This document shows positions 37,701 through 50,420 of a stretch of DNA of 64,000 nt, piece after piece. Under the pieces are notes generated by a model. The model saw only the letters and a list, made by a program, of their open reading frames with translations. It was not told the DNA's origin and did no database searches. The position numbers and the translations under genes are program-made. How positions within the stretch are numbered: position 1 is the stretch's first letter; each line of letters starts with the position of its first letter. Origin of the DNA: Nematostella vectensis (lineage: Eukaryota > Cnidaria > Anthozoa > Actiniaria > Edwardsiidae); the NCBI RefSeq assembly GCF_932526225.1, contig NC_064048.1, positions 705,340 to 769,339 of the forward strand, in the 5' to 3' direction.

Positions 37701-40700
37701 CCTGATTGTCAAATGTCTGGGGTCTATCCCACTAGAGTCCATTACCCTGATTGTCAAATGTCTGGGCCCATCCCACTAGAGTCCATTACCCTGATTGTCA
37801 AATGTCGGGGTCCATCCCACTAGAGTTCATTACCCTGATTGTCGAATGTCTGGGGTCTATCCCACTAGAGTTTATTACCCTGATTGTCAAATGTCTGGGT
37901 CCATCCCACTAGAGTTCATTACCCTGATTGTCAAATGTCTGGGCCCATCCCACTAGAGTCCATTACCCTGATTGTCAAATGTCGGGGTCCATCCCACTAG
38001 AGTTCATTACCCTGATTGTCAAATGTCTGGGGTCTATCCCACTAGAGTTCATTACCCTGATTGTCAAATGTCTGGGGTCTATCCCACCAGAGTTCATTAC
38101 CCTGATTGTCAAATGTCTGGGGTCTATCCCACTAGAGTCCATTACCCTGATTGTCAAATGTCTGGGGTCTATCCCACTAGAGTCCATTACCCTGATTGTC
38201 AAATGTCGGGGTCCATCCCACTAGAGTTCATTACCCTGATTGTCAAATGTCTGGGGTCTATCCCACTAGAGTTCATTACCCTGATTGTCAAATGTCTGGG
38301 CCCATCCCACTAGAGTCCATTACCCTGATTGTCAAATGTCTGGGGTCTATCCCACTGGAGTTTATTACCCTGATTGTCAAATGTCTGGGCCCATCCCACT
38401 AGAGTCCATTACCCTGATTGTCAAATGTCTGGGGTCTATCCCACTAGAGTTCATTACCCTGATTGTCAAATGTCTGGGGTCCATCCCACTGGAGTTCATT
38501 ACCCTGATTGTCAAATGTCTGGGCCCATCCCACTAGAGTCCATTACCCTGATTGTCAAATGTCTGGGGTCCATCCCACTAGAGTTCATTACCCTGATTGT
38601 CAAATGTCGGGGTCCATCCCACTAGAGTTCATTACCCTGATTGTCAAATGTCTGGGGTCTATCACACTAGAGTTTATTACCCTGATTGTCAAATGTCTGG
38701 GCCCATCCCACTAGAGTCCATTACCCTGATTGTCAAATGTCTGGGGTCCATCCCACTAGAGTTCATTACCCTGATTGTCAAATGTCGGGGTCCATCCCAC
38801 TAGAGTTCATTACCCTGATTGTCAAATGTCTGGGGTCTATCCCACTAGAGTTCATTACCCTGATTGTCAAATGTCTGGGCCCATCCCACTAGAGTCCATT
38901 ACCCTGATTGTCAAATGTCTGGGGTCTATCCCACTAGAGTCCATTACCCTGATTGTCAAATGTCTGGGGTCCATCCCACTAGAGTTCATTACCCTGATTG
39001 TCAAATGTCTGGGGTCTATCCCACTAGAGTCCATTACCCTGATTGTCAAATGTCTGGGGTCTATCCCACTAGAGTTCATTACCCTGATTGTCAAATGTCT
39101 GGGGTCTATCCCACTAGAGTTCATTACCCTGATTGTCAAATGTCTGGGGTCTATCCCACTAGAGTTCATTGTCCTGATTGTCAAATGTCTGGGGTCCATC
39201 CCACTAGAGTTCATTACCCTGATTGTCAAATGTCGGGGTCTATCCCACTAGAGTTCATTACCCTGATTGTCAAATGTCTGGGGTCCATCCCACTAGAGTT
39301 CATTACCCTGATTGTCAAATGTCTGGGGTCTATCCCACTGGAGTTCATTACCCTGATTGTCAAATATCTGGGGTCCATCCCACTAGAGTTCATTACCCTG
39401 ATTGTCAAATGTCGGGGTCTATCCCACTAGAGTTCATTACCCTGATTGTCAAATGTCTGGGGTCCATCACACTAGAGTTCATTACCCTGATTGTCAAATG
39501 TCTGGGCCCATCCCACTAGAGTTCATTACCCTGATTGTCAAATGTCTGGGCCCATCCCACTAGAGTTCATTACCCTGATTGTCAAATGTCGGGGTCTATC
39601 CCACTAGAGTTCATTACCCTGATTGTCAAATGTCTGGGGTCCATCCCACTGGAGTTTATTACCCTGATTGTCAAATGTCTGTGGTCCATCCCACTAGAGT
39701 TTATTACCCTGATTGTCAAATGTCGGGGTCCATCCCACTAGAGTTCATTACCCTGATTGTCAAATGTCTGGGGTCCATCCCACTATAGTTTATTACCCTG
39801 ATTGTCAAATGTCTGGGGTCTATCCCACTATAGTTCATTACCCTGATTGTCAAATGTCTGGGGTCTATCTATCCCACTAGAGTTCATTACCCTGATTGTC
39901 AAATGTCGGGGTCTATCCCACTAGAGTTCATTACCCTGATTGTCAAATGTCTGGGGTCCATCCCACTAGAGTTCATTACCCTGATTGTCAAATGTCTGGG
40001 GTCCATCCCACTAGAGTTCATTACCCTGATTGTCAAATGTCTGGGGTCTATCCCACTGGAGTTCATTACCCTGATTGTCAAATGTCTGGGGTCCATCCCA
40101 CTAGAGTTCATTACCCTGATTGTCAAATGTCGGGGTCTATCCCACTAGAGTTCATTACCCTGATTGTCAAATGTCTGGGGTCCATCCCACTAGAGTTCAT
40201 TACCCTGATTGTCAAATGTCTGGGCCCATCCCACTAGAGTTCATTACCCTGATTGTCAAATGTCTGGGCCCATCCCACTAGAGTTCATTACCCTGATTGT
40301 CAAATGTCGGGGTCTATCCCACTAGAGTTCATTACCCTGATTGTCAAATGTCTGGGGTCCATCCCACTGGAGTTTATTACCCTGATTGTCAAATGTCTGT
40401 GGTCCATCCCACTAGAGTTCATTACCCTGATTGTCAAATGTCGGGGTCCATCCCACTAGAGTTCATTACCCTGATTGTCAAATGTCTGGGGTCCATCCCA
40501 CTAGAGTTCATTGTCCTGATTGTCAAATGTCTGGGGTCCATCCCACTAGAGTTCATTACCCTGATTGTCAAATGTCGGGGTCTATCCCACTAGAGTTCAT
40601 TACCCTGATTGTCAAATGTCTGGGGTCCATCCCACTAGAGTTCATTACCCTGATTGTCAAATGTCTGGGGTCTATCCCACTGGAGTTCATTACCCTGATT

Positions 40701-42883
40701 GTCAAATGTCTGGGGTCCATCCCACTAGAGTTCATTACCCTGATTGTCAAATGTCGGGGTCTATCCCACTAGAGTTCATTACCCTGATTGTCAAATGTCT
40801 GGGGTCCATCCCACTGGAGTTTATTACCCTGATTGTCAAATGTCTGTGGTCCATCCCACTAGAGTTCATTACCCTGATTGTCAAATGTCGGGGTCCATCC
40901 CACTAGAGTTCATTACCCTGATTGTCAAATGTCTGGGGTCCATCCCACTAGAGTTCATTACCCTGATTGTCAAATGTCTGGGCCCATCCCACTAGAGTTC
41001 ATTACCCTGATTGTCAAATGTCTGGGGTCCATCCCACTGGAGTTCATTACCCTGATTGTCAAATGTCTGGGGTCCATCCCACTAGAGTTCATTACCCTGA
41101 TTGTCAAATGTCTGGGGTCTATCCCACTAGAGTTCATTACCCTGTTTGTCAAATGTCGGGGCCCATCCCACTGGAGTTTATTACCCTGATTGTCAAATGT
41201 CTGGGGTCTATCCCACTAGAGTCCATTACCCTGATTGTCAAATGTCTGGGGTCCATCCCACTGGAGTTCATTACCCTGATTGTCAAATGTCTGGGGTCCA
41301 TCCCACTAGAGTTCATTATCCTGATTGTCAAATGTCTGGGGTCTATCCCACTAGAGTTCATTACCCTGATTGTCAAATGTCGGGGCCCATCCCACTGGAG
41401 TTTATTACCCTGATTGTCAAATGTCTGGGGTCCATCCCGCTGGTAGTTGGCAACACGGGTCCTGAATGGACAGTTGACTGGAAGCTGGGTGTAGTTTGTG
41501 CCAAGTCGGTGAAGGTGGGTGTCATGGTAGGAAAACAAGCGACCCTATAGAAATAGAGGCAAGACATAGTTAAAGAGTATCTGTCAGTCAACATTTTGTC
41601 ATCTGGCTGCAATTATCAAGTGTGTGAAAGAATCATCAACCGATATTGCAAAAATTTTGATTTAATTTGGTCAATGTATAAATAATTTTCTTCAACTTTT
41701 CTTCTTCTTTCAGTATATCATTTTTTCGTATATATTCAACTATTTGAGCAAATAAAAAATGGGGGTAACCGACTTCGTTTTTCTGTCATAGCGATTTTAA
41801 GTAAAAAACGTGCACCTTTTGCTTTGTTTTCTTGTACAACTGTGGCACTCGCTTGCACTTAATACCGGAATATTCGAACAAACAGCGCGGGCCACTATGC
41901 GCAGAAGTGGTGCGCAGTGCAATTCAAAAGAATTACCTTAATTATAAGTAAACAGTGTATACAATCAAAAGATCAATTATTTTCTTTGGCACCTTTTCAT
42001 CATTTTTATACATGCCTTACAGTACTCCTCATGCCTTACATTGTTGTTGTTATACATCACATATTTTGTGATGTTTGTTGCTTGTTATTATCATTGTTGT
42101 TGTTATACATCACATATTTTGTGATGTTTGTTGCTTGTTATTATCATTGTTGTTGTTATACATCACATATTTTGTGATGTTTGTTGCTTGTTATTATCAT
42201 TGTTGTTGTTTTACATCACATATTTTGTGATGTTTGTTGCTTGTTATCATCATTGTTGTTGTTATACATCACATATTTTGTGATGTTTGTTGCTTGTTAT
42301 TATCATTGTTGTTGTTATACATCGCATATTTTGTGATGTTTGTTGCTTGTTATTATCATTGTTGTTGTTATACATCACATATTTTGTGATGTTTGTTGCT
42401 TGTTATTATCATTGTTGTTGTTATACATCACATATTTTGTGATGTTTGTTGCTTGTTATTATCATTGTTGTTGAGCTCCTAGTTCCCAGACTTGTTGTCA
42501 TTACTGTTTATTATGAAAAGTCTTTATATTGGTTGTTGTCATTATTGTTATTGTTGATTCTGTTGTTGTCGTTTGTTGTCATTATTATTGTTTATTTAGT
42601 GTTGTTGTTTGTTGTCATCATTGCTGTTTATGGGATTGTTGTTGTTTTTGCTGTTTGTTGTTGTGATATACCCCACCGTACCTGCAGCATCTTATCAGGG
42701 GAAGCCTCAATCCCTGGGACCATGCTAGCTGGGTTGAAGGCACTCTGTTCAATCTCCGCAAAGTAGTTCTTGGGGTTTCTATTCAGCACCATCTTTCCAA
42801 CAGGGATGAGAGGGAACTCTGCATGGGGCCAGATCTGAAGGAGACAATAATTACCATTAATATAGTATTAATATAGTATATTA

Positions 42884-42914
<31 letters not shown>

Positions 42915-45900
42915 GGGGGCATGGGGCATTATATATATATATATATATAAATTACAGTAGATATTGCATGGGGAACTCTGCATGGGGCCAGATCTCTGAA
43001 GGAGACAATAATTACCATTAATATAGTATTAATATAGTATATTATAATATTATATATATATATATATATATATAAATTACAGTAGATATTGCATGGGGAA
43101 CTCTGCATGGGGCCAGATCTGAAGGAGACAATAATTACCATTAATATAGTATTAATATAGTATATATATATATATATATATAATATTATAATATACTATA
43201 TTAATACTATATATATATATAATATTATAATATACTATATTAATACTATATTAATGGTAATTATTGTCTCCTTCAGATCTGGCCCCATGCAGAGTTCCCC
43301 ATGCAATATCTACTGTAATTTACTTTATCATTTGAAGGATGAAATTTCTTTGAAATTAATATCTCATTAAACCAAAATAAGTAAATAAATAAAACAAATA
43401 GATATTGAGAATAGTTTTGAATTACATGAATATGCCACTTACAGCGTGACAGATGCTACCATGACCATGTTAACAGTTCTGTAAATAAGCCAATGAGGAT
43501 GTAAAAACTGTATCTTCATTGATATGAAATCACTAGCCAAAAGCATGCCGAGAAATGAGTGAGAGCACATCAAAGCATGACAGTATAGATGTTCATATCA
43601 ATCTGAACCGATTAACAATGATACCTATTAATTAATTTAAAACTTGGTCTTGAACAGCATCACGCTATAAAAGGTTGCCTTTATTTATGTACTATAACAA
43701 GCTATAAGGCATATAGTACCTTACTAAGGAAAAGGTTTGCTACTGTTTGTGATTTACCTTGGTAAGGTCAAATGGGTTAAACCTGTGGCTCTCTGCTTCA
43801 GCAAATGTCATCACTTGGATGTACATGGTCCAAGATGGCTAGAAGAGAATGCGTACAGAAATGCTGTTTACAAAAAGTGGGTTATGTGTACAACTTTCTG
43901 TTTTAAGCATTTCCTGTAAACACTTCCTAGCATAGCACAGAATGTCTCATGATTCAGTAAAATCATTTTGTTGGCTCTTGTTATATTTGTTGTCAATCAC
44001 TCCTATTCATACTTGAAGAGTTCCCCTTGGCAATGGTGTTATACTAAACAATGTTCCCCTCGGCAATGGTGTTATACTAACACAATGTTCCCCTTGGCAA
44101 TGGTGTTATACTAACACAATGTTCCCCTTGGCAATGGTGTTATACTAAACAATGTTCCCCTTGGCAATGGTGTTATACTAAACAATTTTCCCCTTGGCAA
44201 TGGTGTTATACTAAACAATGTTCCCCTTGGCAATGATGTTATACTAAACAATGTTCCCCTCAGCAATGGTGTTATACTAACACAATGTTCCCCTCGGCAA
44301 TGGTGTTATACTAACACAATGTTCCCCTTGGCGATGGTGTTATACTAACACAATGTTCCCCTTGGCAATGGTGTTATACTAACACAATGTTCCCCTTGGC
44401 AATGGTGTTATACTAAACAATGTTCCCCTTGGCAATGGTGTTATACTAACACAATGTTCCCCTCGGCAATGGTGTTATACTAACACAATGTTCCCCTTGG
44501 CGATGGTGTTATACTAACACAATGTTCCCCTTGACAATGGTGTTATACTAACACAATGTTCCCCTCGGCAATGGTGTTATACTAACACAATGTTCCCCTT
44601 GGCAATGGTGTTATACTAAACAATGTTCCCCTTGGCAATGGTGTTATACTAAACAATGTTCCCCTTGGCAATGGTGTTATACTAACACAATGTTCCCGTC
44701 GGCAATGGTGTTATACTAACACAATGTTCCCCTTGGCGATGGTGTTATACTAAACAATGTTCCCCTTGGCGATGGTGTTATACTAACACAATGTTCCCCT
44801 TGGCAATGGTGTTATACTAACACAATGTTCCCCTCAGCAATGGTGTTATACTAAACAATGTTCCCCTTGGCAATGGTGTTATACTAACACAATGTTCCCC
44901 TCGGCAATGGTGTTATACTAACACAATGTTCCCCTTGGCAATGGTGTTATACTAACACTATGTTCCCCTTGACAATGGTGTTATACTAACACAATGTTCC
45001 CCTCGGCAATGGTGTTATACTAACACAATGTTCCCCTTGGCAATGGTGTTATACTAAACAATGTTCCCCTTGGCAATGGTGTTATACTAAACAATGTTCC
45101 CCTTGGCAATGGTGTTATACTAACACAATGTTCCCGTCGGCAATGGTGTTATACTAACACAATGTTCCCCTTGGCGATGGTGTTATACTAAACAATGTTC
45201 CCCTTGGCAATGGTGTTATACTAAACAATGTTCCCCTTGGCAATGGTGTTATACTAACACAATGTTCCCCTCAGCAATGGTGTTATACTAAACAATGTTC
45301 CCCTTGGCAATGGTGTTATACTAAACGATGTTCCCCTCGGCAATGGTGTTATACTAAACAATGTCCCCTCAGCAATGGTGTTATACTAAACAATGTTCCC
45401 CTCGGCAATGGTGTTATACTAACACAATGTTCCCCTCAGCAATGGTGTTATACTAAACAATGTTCCCCTCGGCAATGGTGTTATACTAACACAATGTTCC
45501 CCTCAGCAATGGTGTTATACTAACACAATGTTCCCCTCAGCAATGGTGTTATACTAAACAATGTTTCCCTCGGCAATGGTGTTATACTAAACAATGCTTC
45601 CCTCGGCAATGGTGTTATACTAAACAATGTTCCCCTTGGCAATGGTGTTATACTAACACAATGTTCCCCTCAGCAATGGTGTTATACTAAACAATGTTCC
45701 CCTTGGCAATGGTGTTATACTAACACAATGTTCCCCTCGGCAATGGTGTTATACTAACACAATGTTCCCCTTGGCAATGGTGTTATACTAACACTATGTT
45801 CCCCTTGACAATGGTGTTATACTAACACAATGTTCCCCTCGGCAATGGTGTTATACTAACACAATGTTCCCCTTGGCAATGGTGTTATACTAACACTATG

Positions 45901-48900
45901 TTCCCCTTGACAATGGTGTTATACTAACACAATGTTCCCCTCGGCAATGGTGTTATACTAACACAATGTTCCCCTTGGCAATGGTGTTATACTAAACAAT
46001 GTTCCCCTTGGCAATGGTGTTATACTAAACAATGTTCCCCTTGGCAATGGTGTTATACTAACACAATGTTCCCCTCGGCAATGGTGTTATACTAACACAA
46101 TGTTCCCCTTGGCAATGGTGTTATACTAACACTATGTTCCCCTTGACAATGGTGTTATACTAACACAATGTTCCCCTCGGCAATGGTGTTATACTAACAC
46201 AATGTTCCCCTTGGCAATGGTGTTATACTAAACAATGTTCCCCTTGGCAATGGTGTTATACTAAACAATGTTCCCCTTGGCAATGGTGTTATACTAACAC
46301 AATGTTCCCGTCGGCAATGGTGTTATACTAACACAATGTTCCCCTTGGCGATGGTGTTATACTAAACAATGTTCCCCTTGGCAATGGTGTTATACTAAAC
46401 AATGTTCCCCTTGGCAATGGTGTTATACTAACACAATGTTCCCCTCAGCAATGGTGTTATACTAAACAATGTTCCCCTTGGCAATGGTGTTATACTAAAC
46501 GATGTTCCCCTCGGCAATGGTGTTATACTAAACAATGTCCCCTCAGCAATGGTGTTATACTAAACAATGTTCCCCTCGGCAATGGTGTTATACTAACACA
46601 ATGTTCCCCTCAGCAATGGTGTTATACTAAACAATGTTCCCCTCGGCAATGGTGTTATACTAACACAATGTTCCCCTCAGCAATGGTGTTATACTAACAC
46701 AATGTTCCCCTCAGCAATGGTGTTATACTAAACAATGTTTCCCTCGGCAATGGTGTTATACTAAACAATGCTTCCCTCGGCAATGGTGTTATACTAAACA
46801 ATGTTCCCCTTGGCAATGGTGTTAAACTAAACAATGTTCCCCTTGGCAATGGTGTTATACTAACACAATGTTCCCCTCAGCAATGGTGTTATACTAACAC
46901 AATGTTCCCCTTGGCAATGGTGTTATACTAAACAATGTTCCCCTTGGCGATGGTGTTATACTAAACAATGTTCCCCTTGGCAATGGTGTTATACTAAACA
47001 ATGTTCCCCTCGGCAATGGTGTTATACTAACACAATGTTCCCCTTGGCGATGGTGTTATACTAAAAAATGTTCCCCTTGGCAATGGTGTTATACTAAACA
47101 ATGTTCCCCTCAGCAATGGTGTTATACTAAACAATGTTCCCCTCGGCAATGGTGTTATACTAAACAATGTTCCCCTCGGCAATGGTGTTATACTAACACA
47201 ATGTTCCCCTTGGCGATGGTGTTATACTAAACAATGTTCCCCTTGGCAATGGTGTTATACTAAACAATGTTCCCCTCAGCAATGGTGTTATACTAAACAA
47301 TGTTCCCCTCGGCAATGGTGTTATACTAACACAATGTTCCCCTTGGCAATGGTGTTATACTAACACAATGTTCCCCTTGGCAATGGTGTTATACTAACAC
47401 AATGTTCCCCTTGGCAATGGTGTTATACTAAACAATGTTCCCCTCGGCAATGGTGTTATACTAACACAATGTTCCCCTTGGCAATGGTGTTATACTAAAC
47501 AATGTTCCCCTTGGCAATGGTGTTATACTAACACAATGTTCCCCTTGGCAATGGTGTTATACTAACACAATGTTCCCCTTGGCGATGGTGTTATACTAAC
47601 ACAATGTTCCCCTTGGCGATGGTGTTATACTAAACAATGTTCCCCTCGGCAATGGTGTTATACTAACACAATGTTCCCCTCAGCAATGGTGTTATACTAA
47701 ACAATGTTCCCCTTGGCAATGGTGTTATACTAAACAATGTTCCCCTCGGCAATGGTGTTATACTAAACAATGTCCCCTCAGCAATGGTGTTATACTAACA
47801 CAATGTTCCCCTTGGCAATGGTGTTATACTAACACAATGTTCCCCTTGGCAATGGTGTTATACTAACACAATGTTTCCCTCGGCGATGGTGTTATACTAA
47901 CACAATGTTCCCCTCGGCAATGGTGTTATACTAAACAATGTTCCCCTTGGCAATGGTGTTATACTAACACAATGTTCCCCTCGGCAATGGTGTTATACTA
48001 AACAATGTTCCCCTTGGCAATGGTGTTATACTAACACAATGTTCCCCTTGGCGATGGTGTTATACTAACACAATGTTCCCCTTGGCAATGGTGTTATACT
48101 AACACAATGTTCCCCTCGGCAATGGTGTTATACTAACACAATGTTCCCCTCGGCAATGGTGTTATACTAACACAATGTTCCCCTTGGCGATGGTGTTATA
48201 CTAACACAATGTTCCCCTCGGCAATGGTGTTATACTAAACAATGTTCCCCTTGGCAATGGTGTTATACTAAACAATGTTCCCCTCGGCAATGGTGTTATA
48301 CTAAACAATGTTCCCCTTGGCAATGGTGTTATACTAAACAATGTTCCCCTCGGCAATGGTGTTATACTAAACAATGTTCCCCTTGGCAATGGTGTTATAC
48401 TAAACAATGTTCCCCTTGGCAATGGTGTTATACTAACACAATGTTCCCCTCGGCAATGGTGTTATACTAAATGTTCCCCTTGGCAATGGTGTTATACTAA
48501 ACAATGTTCCCCTTGGCGATGGTGTTATACTAAACAATGTTCCCCTTGGCAATGGTGTTATACTAACACAATGTTCCCCTTGGCAATGGTGTTATACTAA
48601 CACAAAGTTCCCCTTGGCGATGGTGTTATACTAAACAATGTTCCCCTTGGCGATGGTGTTATACTAAACAATGTTCCCCTTGGCAATGGTGTTATACTAA
48701 CACAATGTTCCCCTTGGCAATGGTGTTATACTAAACAATGTTCCCCTCAGCAATGGTGTTATACTAACACAATGTTCCCCTCGGCAATGGTGTTATACTA
48801 ACACAATGTTCCCCTTGGCAATGGTGTTATACTAACACAATGTTCCCCTCGACAATGGTGTTATACTAAACAATGTTCCCCTTGGCAATGGTGTTATACT

Positions 48901-50339
48901 AACACAATGTTCCCCTTGGCGATGGTGTTATACTAACACAATGTTCCCCTTGGCAATGGTGTTATACTAACACAATGTTCCCCTCGGCAATGGTGTTATA
49001 CTAACACAATGTTCCCCTCGGCAATGGTGTTATACTAACACAATGTTCCCCTTGGCGATGGTGTTATACTAAACAATGTTCCCCTTGGCAATGGTGTTAT
49101 ACTAAACAATGTTCCCCTCGGCAATGGTGTTATACTAAACAATGTTCCCCTTGGCAATGGTGTTATACTAAACAATGTTCCCCTCGGCAATGGTGTTATA
49201 CTAAACAATGTTCCCCTTGGCAATGGTGTTATACTAAACAATGTTCCCCTTGGCAATGGTGTTATACTAACACAATGTTCCCCTCGGCAATGGTGTTATA
49301 CTAAATGTTCCCCTTGGCAATGGTGTTATACTAAACAATGTTCCCCTTGGCGATGGTGTTATACTAAACAATGTTCCCCTTGGCAATGGTGTTATACTAA
49401 CACAATGTTCCCCTTGGCAATGGTGTTATACTAACACAAAGTTCCCCTTGGCGATGGTGTTATACTAAACAATGTTCCCCTTGGCGATGGTGTTATACTA
49501 AACAATGTTCCCCTTGGCAATGGTGTTATACTAACACAATGTTCCCCTTGGCAATGGTGCTATACTAAACAATGTTCCCCTCAGCAATGGTGTTATACTA
49601 ACACAATGTTCCCCTCGGCAATGGTGTTATACTAACACAATGTTCCCCTTGGCAATGGTGTTATACTAAACAATGTTCCCCTCGGCAATGGTGTTATACT
49701 AAACAATGTTCCCCTCGGCAATGGTGTTATACTAACACAAAGTTTCCCTCAGCGATGGTGTTATACTAACACAATGTTCCCCTTGGCAATGGTGTTATAC
49801 TAAAACAATGTTCCCCTTGGCAATGGTGTTATACTAACACAATGTTCCCCTTGGCGATGGTGTTATACTAAACAATGTTCCCCTTGGCAATGGTGTTATA
49901 CTAACACAAAGTTTCCCTCAGCAATAGCATTTTCATTACAAAGTTCGACATGACGGAAAAACATGGCATGACATTTCTAGTAAGCCCATTTCACATCTAA
50001 TAAGGGGGGGAATTTATCTATCTACTTCGTGAGTAATAGCAAACAAAATGATCAAATGTGACTTTTTTTTAAATTGATGCGACTTTTTGTAAAGTGTCAT
50101 TGAAGTTTGAGCTTTTTGTCACTGAGCTAATACATAGTGCAAGGATGATGGCAATGGCACTATGCTTACAAAGTTCCCCTCAGCAATGGCATTATAAAGA
50201 TCCCTATTGCTGTAGTCTGGGTCGGTGCCTGCAAGCTCTGTAGCTCTCTCGACTGGGCAATTCTTGATTCCCTGGTCCGTCTACAAAATAATAATAAGAA
50301 ACTAACAATAACAATAATAGGTTTAGTAATAGCAATAGC

Positions 50340-50420
<81 letters not shown>

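Noticed and set aside
36573-41550. Dozens of frames such as HYPDCQMSG and TIRVMNSSG
   Set aside because: Products of the 45-bp intronic array; open on both strands because the unit is a multiple of three.
50339-50420. Poly-Ile tract in a minus-strand frame linking catalase exons 5 and 6
   Set aside because: It is the intronic TAA microsatellite read through; splice sites at 50448 and 50280 remove it and match the family.
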